From Bacteroides sp. (GTDB lineage Bacteria; Bacteroidota; Bacteroidia; Bacteroidales; Bacteroidaceae): a stretch of DNA of 64,000 nucleotides. The notes under the pieces are model-generated. The model worked only from the letters and a program-made list of their open reading frames with translations, was not told the origin of the DNA and did not search any database. The position numbers were made by a program, and so were the translations under genes. Positions within the stretch are counted from its first letter, which is position 1, and each line of letters opens with the position of its first letter. Location of the stretch: the NCBI GenBank assembly GCA_022648295.1, contig JALCME010000012.1, forward strand, positions 85,771-149,770. The letters run 5' to 3'. Positions 16,042 to 24,057 of the stretch are shown in pieces.

Positions 16042-16245
16042 TTATTCAGCTGATACTGCTGCAGTATCGGCTGTAGCAGTATCAGCTGCGGCTGCAGCTT
16101 CAGCGGCTGCTGCTTCTACAGCTGCAATTGAGTCAGCTACACGGATTGAATCTGCTGTTGCTTTTTCTTTTTCAGCTGCTTTGTTACCACAAGAAGCGAA
16201 AGACACTGCTACAATAGCTACGGCCATTAAAACTAATTTTTTCAT
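16042..16245 (-). CDS. Small Ala/Asp-rich lipoprotein (67 aa)
   Basis: Starting at the ATG at 16245 the protein begins MKKLVLMAVAIVAVSFASCGNK: a lipoprotein signal with lipobox FASC, lipidated at Cys19. The mature part is only about 48 residues, almost entirely Ala, Glu, Asp, Thr and Ser, in repeats such as ADSIRVADSIAA and ADTATADTAA. The composition suggests a disordered or coiled, highly acidic tether in the periplasm or at the outer membrane. An upstream ATG at 16278 would add 11 unlikely residues ahead of the signal. A - strand TACCTTTG box at 16305-16298 gives a start site consistent with 16245. No known function. The repeated codons make a nested palindrome at 16047-16088. Confidence 0.8.
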   Translation of the reverse strand: MKKLVLMAVAIVAVSFASCGNKAAEKEKATADSIRVADSIAAVEAAAAEAAAAADTATADTAAVSAE

Positions 16246-16404
16246 TTTCTTTACTTTTTTAAAACGTAATACAATCAATTGCTTTATTAAAACGTGGCAA
16301 AGGTATGTACTTTTTCAATATGTTGTTCTTTCAATACCAACTTTTTTTATGTTTTTTTTTAAGTTCTGGAAGATTTCCTATTCTTTTATATGTTTTATAA
16401 CATG

Positions 16405-18081
16405 CTAATCTTCTGCAAGACTGTTATATAGATATCTTTTTATGCTTTTCTTAGGCGTCTTTTCGAATTCGGTTGGATAAAGCTGGAATTGATTTACTTT
16501 TTCGTAAGCTGCAATATTACTGTTTAGGTTCTTAAGGTTCTCATTCATAATGGTTTTGATGTTTTCCGGCTGATTCAATCCAAGAGAATCCAAGGCCTCA
16601 TAATCTGCATAAATTAAGGCTATCAGTTTCTTATTACGTTCAATAATAAGACTTTCCAGAACAAAGGGCATGTTATTGAGGCGTGCTTCAATTTCTTCGG
16701 GGAAAATATTTTGGCCGTTTGAACTTAAGATCAGGCTTTTACTACGGCCTCTGATGTAGAGATTGTTGTTCTCGTCTAATGTACCCAAGTCTCCTGTTCG
16801 TAGCCATCCGTCTTCTGTAAAAGCTTCTTTAGTCGCTTCCTGATTTTTGTAATATCCAGCCATTACGTTTTCGCCACGTACTTGAATTTCTCCTGTTTCG
16901 GAGTTTGGGTTTTCTTTATAAACGCGTGCTTCCATAATACCTTCTAGTACTTTTCCTGACGAAGTTGGTATGAATTCGTCCCATGGAGAGTAGCTAATCA
17001 GCGGTGCACATTCTGTCATACCGTAGCCAATGGTAAAAGGAAATTTGATTCGGTGGAAGAACTCTTCTACCTCCGGGTTCATTGCCGCACCTCCAATGAT
17101 CACCTCTTTAAAGCGCCCTCCCAAAGCATCTACCAATTTTTTGCGAATTTGTCCATAAATTTGTCCGTCAAGTAGAGGAATACTTAGTGCCCACTTCATT
17201 GGCTTCTTGTTAATGATGGGAAGTATTACATTCTTATATATTTTTTCGATGACTAATGGAACGGTGATAATCAGGTTGGGTTTTATTTCATCGAAGGCCT
17301 TCATTAAAATTTTAGGAGATGGAACCTTCCCGAGTAGGATTACGTGGGTGCCAACAGCTGTTGCTGTTAAAAAATCGAATGCACAACCGTACGCATGGGC
17401 CAATGGTAGAAATGATAGTACTTTATCCCCTTTCTTTAACAAGCCGGTTCGAATGCCAAAGGTGACATTTCCGGCTAGATTGTTCCCTGTTAGCATAACT
17501 CCTTTGCTGAACCCGGTGGTCCCAGAAGTATAGTTTAACAGCATGACTTTGTCATTGGAGAGAGTGGTATACACGACGTCTTCCCGATGGAAGCCTTTGG
17601 GGTAGATTTCAGCCATTTTATTATCAATATGTTTAATAAAATGTATCACCGTCTCGCCATCCCGCTGATAAAGACAGCGGAAATCCGTTAATGAAAATGC
17701 TGCGCGTATGCCTGAAAGCCGCTCTTCTTCAAGGTGTTCCCATATGGTGTCACTGGTAAAAAGAAAAACAGATTCGGAGTGGTTGACTATATGATGAACA
17801 TCATTCGGATGAAAATCCTGCAAGATAGGAACAACAATGGCACCATAGGTTACCGTAGCCATATAGGCAATGCACCAGCGTGCATTATTTTTTCCTATTA
17901 TAGCTATTTTGTCTCCGCGGCGTAAACTGCAAGATTTAAACAACAGGTGTAATTTGGCTATTTCTTGCGCAACTTCTCCGTAGGTGTAATTCTCCTCTTC
18001 TCCATAATCGGTGTAACATGGGAGATCCCAATTTTCGCAGAAGCTATGCTCATATAGTTTAATAAAGTTTTCTTGTATCAT
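16405..18081 (-). CDS. AMP-dependent long-chain acyl-CoA synthetase
   Basis: A 558-residue adenylate-forming enzyme (PF00501). Signatures in order: the P-loop LLNYTSGTTGFSKGVMLTG, the A5 motif TIGYGMTECAPLISYSP, and the hinge region DGWLRTGDLG followed by NLYIRGRSKSLILSSNGQNIFPEEIEA. These mark it as an acyl-CoA ligase of the FadD/FAA group, which activates fatty acids to acyl-CoA through an acyl-AMP intermediate at the inner face of the membrane. The C-terminal domain is present (KTPKKSIKRYLY with the catalytic lysine region). A - strand TACTTTTG box at 18112-18105 provides the promoter, back to back with that of mtaB. Exact chain-length specificity is not visible. Confidence 0.85.
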   Translation of the reverse strand: MIQENFIKLYEHSFCENWDLPCYTDYGEEENYTYGEVAQEIAKLHLLFKSCSLRRGDKIAIIGKNNARWCIAYMATVTYGAIVVPILQDFHPNDVHHIVNHSESVFLFTSDTIWEHLEEERLSGIRAAFSLTDFRCLYQRDGETVIHFIKHIDNKMAEIYPKGFHREDVVYTTLSNDKVMLLNYTSGTTGFSKGVMLTGNNLAGNVTFGIRTGLLKKGDKVLSFLPLAHAYGCAFDFLTATAVGTHVILLGKVPSPKILMKAFDEIKPNLIITVPLVIEKIYKNVILPIINKKPMKWALSIPLLDGQIYGQIRKKLVDALGGRFKEVIIGGAAMNPEVEEFFHRIKFPFTIGYGMTECAPLISYSPWDEFIPTSSGKVLEGIMEARVYKENPNSETGEIQVRGENVMAGYYKNQEATKEAFTEDGWLRTGDLGTLDENNNLYIRGRSKSLILSSNGQNIFPEEIEARLNNMPFVLESLIIERNKKLIALIYADYEALDSLGLNQPENIKTIMNENLKNLNSNIAAYEKVNQFQLYPTEFEKTPKKSIKRYLYNSLAED

Positions 18082-18166
18082 TGCACGGATTTTGATGAAT
18101 TGTGCAAAAGTAGGAATTTTCTAAGAATTATATGTAACTTTGCGGCGGAAATATGTTTGGATAGTT

Positions 18167-19486
18167 ATGATTGATACCACTATATACCAAGATAAGAAAG
18201 CGGTTTACTATACATTAGGATGTAAATTAAACTTTTCAGAGACCTCTACAATTGGCAAGGTTTTGAAGGAGGCGGGGATACGCACCGCCCGGAAAGGCGA
18301 GAAAGCTGATATTTGTGTCGTGAATACTTGTTCTGTGACGGAAGTTGCTGACAAGAAGTGCCGCCAGGCTATACACCGTTTAGTGAAACAGCATCCGGGG
18401 GCTTTTGTTATAGTAACGGGTTGTTATGCTCAGTTAAAGCCGGACGCTGTTGCTAAAATAGAAGGTGTGGATGTTGTTATAGGGGCGGAGCAGAAATTGG
18501 ATTTGCTCCACTACTTGGGCGATTTACAGAAACATGAGGCTGGTGAAGCCCATATATCGGCATTGAAAGATATTCGCTCGTTTGTTCCTTCTTGTTCGCG
18601 AGGAGACCGTACGCGCTTTTTTTTAAAAGTACAAGACGGTTGTGATTATTATTGTTCGTATTGTACAATTCCATTTGCCCGTGGGCGTAGCCGTAATGGT
18701 ACGATTGCTTCTTTGGTGGAGCAAGCACGCTTGGCTGCTATTGAAGGTGGGAAGGAAATAGTGCTGACAGGAGTCAACATAGGAGACTTTGGTAAAACAA
18801 CAGGTGAGACTTTTTTTGATTTGATAAAGGCATTGGACAGGGTGGAAGGTATAGAGCGTTTTCGCATTTCTTCTATTGAACCTGATTTGCTGACAGATGA
18901 AGTTATTGATTATGTTTCCGGTTCACAACGTTTCATGCCTCACTTCCATATTCCTTTGCAATCGGGTAGCGATGAGGTACTGAAGTTGATGCGTAGGCGT
19001 TATGATACGGCCTTGTTTGCTTCGAAGGTAAGAAAAATAAAAGAAGTGATGCCTGATTCTTTTATTGGTGTTGATGTTATTGTCGGGACGCGTGGGGAGA
19101 CGGAAGAGTATTTTGAACAGGCCTATGAATTTGTTAAGAGTCTGGATGTAACCCAGCTTCATGTTTTCAGCTATTCCGAACGTCCGGGGACGCAGGCCCT
19201 GAAGATTGAACATGTGGTGACTCCTGAAGAAAAGCATAAGAGAAGTCAGCGTCTTTTAAATCTTTCTGATGAAAAGACAGAAGCATTTTATGCTCTGCAT
19301 ATCGGACAAACACTACCTGTATTGTTAGAACATGCTAAAGCGGGGGCATTGATGCATGGTTTCACTCCTAATTATATCCGGGTGGAAGTGCCTCATCGTA
19401 ATGATTTAGACAATCGGATAGTCAATGTTAAATTAGGCGATTTTAATGAAGAAAGGACGGCGTTGCAAGGAACTTTACTTATATAA
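18167..19486 (+). CDS. mtaB: tRNA t6A37 methylthiotransferase MtaB
   Basis: About 439 residues. An N-terminal UPF0004 domain with cluster cysteines in YTLGCKLNFSE, VVNTCSVTE and TGCYAQLKP, a radical-SAM domain with the CxxxCxxC motif in CDYYCSYCTIPFARGRSR, and a C-terminal region. This layout is methylthiotransferase; the GCKLN and CSVTE variants point to MtaB (YqeV) rather than MiaB or RimO. It converts t6A37 to ms2t6A37 in tRNAs reading ANN codons. I choose the ATG at 18167 because a TAACTTTG -7 box (18135-18142) overlaps the frame's first possible start at 18140. It is divergent from the acyl-CoA ligase and is followed after 12 bases by the acyltransferase gene. Confidence 0.9.
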   Translation: MIDTTIYQDKKAVYYTLGCKLNFSETSTIGKVLKEAGIRTARKGEKADICVVNTCSVTEVADKKCRQAIHRLVKQHPGAFVIVTGCYAQLKPDAVAKIEGVDVVIGAEQKLDLLHYLGDLQKHEAGEAHISALKDIRSFVPSCSRGDRTRFFLKVQDGCDYYCSYCTIPFARGRSRNGTIASLVEQARLAAIEGGKEIVLTGVNIGDFGKTTGETFFDLIKALDRVEGIERFRISSIEPDLLTDEVIDYVSGSQRFMPHFHIPLQSGSDEVLKLMRRRYDTALFASKVRKIKEVMPDSFIGVDVIVGTRGETEEYFEQAYEFVKSLDVTQLHVFSYSERPGTQALKIEHVVTPEEKHKRSQRLLNLSDEKTEAFYALHIGQTLPVLLEHAKAGALMHGFTPNYIRVEVPHRNDLDNRIVNVKLGDFNEERTALQGTLLI

Positions 19487-19498
19487 TAGGCAAAAAGG

Positions 19499-20398
19499 AT
19501 GAGATCAAAATTGATTTATTGGCTGACTTATGCAGGAATGTGGCTTTTGGCATTTCTCCCTTTTAAAGTACTTTATTTTCTATCTGACGTAATGTATGTC
19601 ATTTTACGTTACGTGATACGCTATCGTCTTCGTGTGGTTCGGACAAATTTAAGGAATTCTTTTCCTGAAAAGAATCGGGGAGAGTTAGCTGAAATTGAAC
19701 GAAAATTTTATCATTATATTTGCGATTATATGCTGGAAGAGGTCAAGTTGATGCACTTGTCTTTTGATGAGTTATGTCGGCGTATGGAGTATATAAACAA
19801 GAGCGAATTTCTCGAGATGATGGACAAATACGGAGGAATTGTTTTACTGATTCCTCATTATGCCAATTTTGAATGGATCATTGGCATGGGATCTGTCATG
19901 CGTCATGATGATATCCCGGTGCAAGTATACAAGCCGCTTCATAATCCGTATATAGATGAAATGTTTAAAATTATCCGCTCTCGCTTTGGAGGATGTAATG
20001 TACCTAAGCACTCAACAGCCCGTGAACTGATAAAATTGCGACATGGAGGTAAGCGACTGGCGATAGGACTGATTACAGACCAGTCACCAAACCGTCTTGA
20101 TGCTCATTATTGGACAACTTTTTTGAACCAGGATACGGTCTTTATGGATGGTGCCGAACGTATTGCCAAGTTGATGAATTTTCCAGTGTTTTATTGTGAA
20201 CTTGTAAAAGAAAAGAGAGGATATTGTAAGGTTTCGTTTGATTTGGTAGTCGAGAAACCGAATGAAACTGCTGATGGTGAAATAACAGAATTGTTTGTTC
20301 GCCGCTTGGAGCAAACAATTCGTCGTGAACCAGAGTATTGGTTTTGGTCTCATAAACGTTGGAAATTGAAACGGGAGGATACAGTGCAACATGGATAA
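19499..20398 (+). CDS. Lysophospholipid/lauroyl acyltransferase family protein (HtrB/LpxL-like)
   Basis: A 299-residue protein of the LpxL/HtrB family (PF03279). An N-terminal membrane helix (about 5-35) is followed by YRLRVVRTNLRNSFPEK and the active-site-like LLIPHYANFEWI, where His and Glu match the family's HX4(D/E) dyad. These enzymes transfer a secondary acyl chain to Kdo-lipid A at the inner membrane; in Bacteroides lipid A is usually penta-acylated. The gene starts 12 bases after mtaB and its last 8 bases overlap the start of the following GT2 gene (ATGGATAA), which indicates translational coupling. The partner glycosyltransferase suggests a joint role in envelope lipid or LPS synthesis. 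Confidence 0.85.
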   Translation: MRSKLIYWLTYAGMWLLAFLPFKVLYFLSDVMYVILRYVIRYRLRVVRTNLRNSFPEKNRGELAEIERKFYHYICDYMLEEVKLMHLSFDELCRRMEYINKSEFLEMMDKYGGIVLLIPHYANFEWIIGMGSVMRHDDIPVQVYKPLHNPYIDEMFKIIRSRFGGCNVPKHSTARELIKLRHGGKRLAIGLITDQSPNRLDAHYWTTFLNQDTVFMDGAERIAKLMNFPVFYCELVKEKRGYCKVSFDLVVEKPNETADGEITELFVRRLEQTIRREPEYWFWSHKRWKLKREDTVQHG

Positions 20399-21407
20399 AA
20401 CGGCTATTGTTATATTAAATTGGAACGGATGTGATATGCTCCGTTCGTTTTTGCCGTCTGTTATACGCTATTCGGAAACAGAAGGGGCTGTGGTCTATGT
20501 GGCAGATAATGGTTCAACGGATGTTTCTGTGGAAATGCTTCAACGTGAATTTCCTACTGTCCGGCTCATCCTTTTGCCAGAAAACCATGGTTTCGCCGAT
20601 GGGTATAATTTGTCGTTGAAACAAGTGGACTCAGAATATGTGGTATTACTCAATTCGGATGTGGAAGTGACTGAACACTGGTTGTCACCACTCATTGCTT
20701 ATATGGATGTACATCCTGAAGTAGCCGCATGCCAACCTAAAATACGTAGTTGGCGCTCAAAAAATCAGTTTGAGTATGCCGGGGCTGTGGGGGGATTTAT
20801 TGATTTTTATGGATACCCTTTCTGTCGTGGCCGTGTTATGGGGGTAGTGGAAGAAGACCGGGGGCAGTACGATGAGGTTGTGCCCGTTTTTTGGGCTACA
20901 GGTGCTGCTTTGTTTATCCGCCTGAAAGATTATTGGGATGCCGGTGGACTGGACGGACGTTTCTTTGCCCACATGGAGGAGATAGACTTATGTTGGCGAC
21001 TTCGTGCCCGTGGCAGAATGTTAGTCTGCATCCCGCAAAGTATGGTGTTTCATGTGGGGGGTGCTACTTTGAAGAAAGAAAATCCTCGTAAGACTTTTCT
21101 TAATTTTCGTAACAACCTTATCATGCTTTACAAAAATTTGCCACCGAAAGATTTATCTTCTGTAATGCGTGCGCGTGTGATTTTGGACTATATGGCTGCT
21201 TTTAGCTTTTTGCTGAAAGGGCAGATCCCTAATGCATTCGCGGTGGTTCGTGCACGTCGTGCTTATGCAGCTCTTCGTTCTTCGTTCACAGCATCTCGCA
21301 GAGAAAATCTGCAAAAAACATCTCTTTCACCGATACCCGAACGAATAAAAAAGAGTATCTTAGTACAGTTTTATTTGAAAGGGAAAAGATACTTCTCCCA
21401 GTTATAA
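20391..21407 (+). CDS. GT2 family glycosyltransferase
   Basis: A 338-residue GT-A enzyme with IVILNWNGCDMLRSFLPSV at the start, nucleotide-sugar contacts VVYVADNGSTD, the DxD-type metal site LLNSDVEVTEHW and the later HMEEIDLCWRLRARG motif with the likely catalytic acid. This resembles rhamnosyl-type transferases (WbbL-like). It acts in the cytosol on a lipid-linked acceptor. The start overlaps the acyltransferase stop by 8 bases, so the two proteins are made together. The last about 60 residues are basic and may touch the membrane. Donor and acceptor cannot be read from the sequence. Confidence 0.85.
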   Translation: MDKTAIVILNWNGCDMLRSFLPSVIRYSETEGAVVYVADNGSTDVSVEMLQREFPTVRLILLPENHGFADGYNLSLKQVDSEYVVLLNSDVEVTEHWLSPLIAYMDVHPEVAACQPKIRSWRSKNQFEYAGAVGGFIDFYGYPFCRGRVMGVVEEDRGQYDEVVPVFWATGAALFIRLKDYWDAGGLDGRFFAHMEEIDLCWRLRARGRMLVCIPQSMVFHVGGATLKKENPRKTFLNFRNNLIMLYKNLPPKDLSSVMRARVILDYMAAFSFLLKGQIPNAFAVVRARRAYAALRSSFTASRRENLQKTSLSPIPERIKKSILVQFYLKGKRYFSQL

Positions 21408-21457
21408 ACGTTGTTACCTGTATTCTAAGTAATTTACTATATTAACGATATTGGCAT

Positions 21458-21976
21458 ATGGAAAAATTGATAAGAAAAATTGGCTTGGTGGCACACGACG
21501 CTATGAAAAAAGATCTCATCGAGTGGGTGCTTTGGAACTCGGAGTTATTGATGGGGCATAAATTTTACTGTACGGGTACAACGGGAACGCTTATTCTTGA
21601 AGCGCTTAGGAAAAAGCATCCTGATGTGGAATGGGATTTTACAATTCTAAAATCGGGCCCTTTGGGCGGTGATCAGCAGATGGGTTCCCGGATTGTGGAC
21701 GGTGAAATTGATTATCTCTTTTTCTTTACCGACCCTATGACTCTTCAGCCGCATGATACGGATGTAAAAGCTTTGACCCGTCTTGCCGGTGTAGAAAACA
21801 TCGTCTTTTGCTGCAATCGCAGTACGGCTGATCATATCATCTCCAGTCCGTTGTTTGTTGATCCTACCTACGAGCGCACTCGTCCTGATTATTCCGGTTA
21901 CGCTAAGCGGTTCGAAAACAAGCCGGTGGTGGCTGAGGCTGTAGAATCGGAGAAGAAACGTAAAAGTAGAAAGTAG
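21458..21976 (+). CDS. mgsA: Methylglyoxal synthase
   Basis: A 172-residue enzyme that converts dihydroxyacetone phosphate to methylglyoxal and phosphate, a bypass used when phosphorylated sugars pile up. Recognised by LVAHDAMKKDLIEW, the phosphate-binding TGTTGTLI, SGPLGGDQQMGSRI and the catalytic FFTDPMTLQPHDTDVKALTRLA. It is about 20 residues longer than the E. coli enzyme, with a basic tail ending KKRKSRK. It lies 50 bases after the GT2 gene and is followed by a strong terminator. Confidence 0.95.
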   Translation: MEKLIRKIGLVAHDAMKKDLIEWVLWNSELLMGHKFYCTGTTGTLILEALRKKHPDVEWDFTILKSGPLGGDQQMGSRIVDGEIDYLFFFTDPMTLQPHDTDVKALTRLAGVENIVFCCNRSTADHIISSPLFVDPTYERTRPDYSGYAKRFENKPVVAEAVESEKKRKSRK

Positions 21977-22056
21977 ATGGTAAAGCTGTTTTTCTGCTAC
22001 GGAGAAACGATGTCGTAAAGACTTGCGCAAGAGAGTCCGTGAAATGATAGAATAGG

Positions 22057-22096
22057 GCGTCTTTGTTACCAAATGTTGTAACGAAGACGCTTTTTT
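22057..22096 (+). terminator. Intrinsic terminator after mgsA
   Basis: GCGTCTTTGTTAC (22057-22069) pairs with GTAACGAAGACGC (22078-22090) with one mismatch, followed by TTTTTT. Confidence 0.9.
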
Positions 22097-22166
22097 ATAT
22101 TAGCGTTTTGCATAGATATAGGCAACCTTTTTCAGGAGAAGTAGCAGGTTAATCGGTAAAACGTAG

Positions 22167-22275
22167 CATAAACTCTGTTTCCTATAGGGAAACAACTTGT
22201 TTTGCTACTCAAAACGAGTTGTTTTGAATGTCAAAACACTTTGTTTTAAGTATCAAAACAAAGCATTTTGAAGCA
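22167..22275. repeat. Five 22-bp tandem units of the type TCAAAACNNNTTGTTTTGA
   Basis: The word GTTT (mostly GTTTT) occurs at 22177, 22199, 22221, 22243 and, as ATTTT, at 22265: exactly 22 bases apart. AAAC occurs in the same rhythm at 22190, 22212, 22234 and 22256. Each unit is itself a loose palindrome (AAAAC...GTTTT). The cluster lies in the 545-base gap between mgsA and the lytic transglycosylase gene. The remainder of the gap (22276-22486) shows only AT-rich sequence up to a TAACTTTG -7 box. Confidence 0.7.
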
Positions 22276-22521
22276 TAAAAAACAATCAGTGTGTAAGTTA
22301 ACTTATTAGGTTGACTGTCTTTTTGTCTTATTAATAATATGAGTTGACTCTGGTTAAACTTTGACGTCGAATGATTATAAATTAAAAGGTAAGAATACAC
22401 AATTGAATTATATTACCGTTTGTTTAGTGGAAGAAGATAATTTATTCATTTAATAAATCTCATGATGCTAAAGCAATCATTTTTATTAACTTTGCAGCCG
22501 TTTTTAATAGAAGTGTTTGTC

Positions 22522-23301
22522 GTGAAGTGTCATTACCTTCTGCTTATTCTCTTTATAGCTTGCTCCCGACAGCTCGCTTTGGCGCAAGATCCTGATCCGT
22601 TGCCTGCAATGGCAGGAACTGACCAGCCTGTGGATTGCTTTATTCCAGAAGTGGATTCTTGCCAGATCGGTTATACCTTTGATGATGAAAATATCCTGAA
22701 CTTTTGCGGGCAGATGATAGATTTGAGTACGCATGAGCGGAAGCGGAAGTTGCGTCGTGAATTGTCATCCCTTTCCCACCTCTCTTCTGTGCTAGTGCAA
22801 CGTGCCAATTTCTATTTTCCCGTAGTGGAACCTATCTTGAATGAGTACAACATCCCCGATGATTTTAAATATTTGATGGTCGTTGAAAGTGGAATGAATC
22901 CTTATGCTTGTTCGGAAAAAGGGGCTGCCGGGTTGTGGCAGTTTATGGCTGGTACGGCCGATAATTATGGTTTGACTGTGAATGGAGAGGTAGACGAGCG
23001 CTTCCATATAGAAAAGGCAACAAAAGCTGCTTGCCGTTATTTGCGTGATGCTTATAAGAAGTTCAAAGATTGGGTGATGGTGGCGCAATCCTATAACATC
23101 GGCCAGGATCGCATCCGTACGGAAGTTGCCCGTCAGCATGTTTCCGACCCCTTGGAATTAAACCTAGTGGAAGAAACCAACCGGTACATTTATCGTATCT
23201 TTGCGGCGAAGATTATCTTTACTCATCCCAAGAATTTCGGGATAGATGAAAACTTGCTATACTATAAGAAAATACGACGCTATTCGCCTTGGAGACATTA
23301 A
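22522..23301 (+). CDS. Lytic transglycosylase (SLT domain)
   Basis: About 259 residues. After a signal peptide (MKCHYLLLILFIACSRQLALAQ) and about 100 residues of linker comes an SLT-type catalytic domain: FKYLMVVESGMNPYACSEKGAAGLWQFM, in which the Glu of VVES is the catalytic acid, then AYKKFKDWVMVAQSYNIG. The domain resembles MltD; no LysM repeats follow, so this is a short form. It cleaves peptidoglycan to 1,6-anhydro products in the periplasm. The frame is open from an ATG at 22462, but a TAACTTTG -7 box at 22487-22494 lies inside that extension, so I take the GTG at 22522 (or 22513), which also begins a clean signal peptide. Confidence 0.85.
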   Translation: MKCHYLLLILFIACSRQLALAQDPDPLPAMAGTDQPVDCFIPEVDSCQIGYTFDDENILNFCGQMIDLSTHERKRKLRRELSSLSHLSSVLVQRANFYFPVVEPILNEYNIPDDFKYLMVVESGMNPYACSEKGAAGLWQFMAGTADNYGLTVNGEVDERFHIEKATKAACRYLRDAYKKFKDWVMVAQSYNIGQDRIRTEVARQHVSDPLELNLVEETNRYIYRIFAAKIIFTHPKNFGIDENLLYYKKIRRYSPWRH

Positions 23302-23354
23302 ACTTATAGCTCCTTTTTTATTTCAGAATACATATCGGGGTTCTGCAACTGCTT

Positions 23355-23717
23355 TCACGGTCTTGTGCTATAAATCTCAATTCCAGCTGCTTCGATGTCC
23401 GCTCCCATAGGAGGATTGCGCTTTGTCAGCTTCAATTCTATTTCTTCTATCTTTGGAAATCTCTGAAATAAGCTTTTTATGATGCGCCCCCCTGCATGCT
23501 CTAGTAATTTGGATGGAATAGTCATTTCAGTTTTAACCGTTTCGTATATATCGGCATAGCTGACTGTATCTGATACCTCGTCAGTTTCTATTGCGCGTTG
23601 AATATCTACCTTTATGCGTAAGCTGATGGAAAATTCGTTACCCACCAGCGTTTCTTGTTTGTCCACACCATGATAGGCGTAGAAGCAAAGGTTATTAAGA
23701 AGGATGTAACTATTCAT
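23355..23717 (-). CDS. folB: Dihydroneopterin aldolase
   Basis: A 120-residue folate enzyme that splits dihydroneopterin to 6-hydroxymethyl-dihydropterin and glycolaldehyde. Signatures: LNNLCFYAYHGVDKQE, TVSYADIYETV, and LLEHAGGRIIKSLF, then KLTKRNPPMGADIEAAGIEI at the C terminus. An ATG at 23738 is in frame, but a - strand TAAGTTTG box (23743-23736) overlaps it, so the start is 23717 (MNSYILLNN). It converges on the lytic transglycosylase gene with a 53-base gap and stands alone. Confidence 0.9.
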   Translation of the reverse strand: MNSYILLNNLCFYAYHGVDKQETLVGNEFSISLRIKVDIQRAIETDEVSDTVSYADIYETVKTEMTIPSKLLEHAGGRIIKSLFQRFPKIEEIELKLTKRNPPMGADIEAAGIEIYSTRP

Positions 23718-23892
23718 AGGATAATGTCTTTGCTGCAAACTTACGCCTTTTTTACGGTTTTGCCAAGAGTCAGAGGAGAACTAAGAGGGATTAATAACCA
23801 AGTCAGCTGTACATTCTCAAACGAAAAGTCAGCCACCAGGTCATTTTAGAGAAGGATAACTTTTAATCAGGACTTGCTTATACTTATCATCA

Positions 23893-23940
23893 AAAAGAAA
23901 AGCCCTATCAGCACTCAGAAATAGAGTTTGATAGGGCTCC
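23893..23940 (-). terminator. Terminator after malQ
   Basis: AGCCCTATCA and TGATAGGGCT arms; on the - strand the stem is followed by CTTTTCTTTTT. It is about 118 bases past the malQ stop. The rest of 23718-24057 shows nothing I can name. Confidence 0.75.
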
Positions 23941-24057
23941 TTTGTACATCTTGATTACATTTTAAATAAGTCCGGAAAGGAGTTCATCTGTAACTTTTTA
24001 GAAAGGTCATTTCTATTTAGATGCTCTCCTGTCTCATTGCCTGCCGGGAGATGCAGA

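Noticed and set aside
16047..16088. Regulatory palindrome before the lipoprotein terminator
   Set aside because: It is within the coding region and follows from repeated Ala/Asp/Thr codons; noted only with the gene.
22167..22275. CRISPR array
   Set aside because: Units are 22 bases with no separate repeat and spacer and no cas genes.
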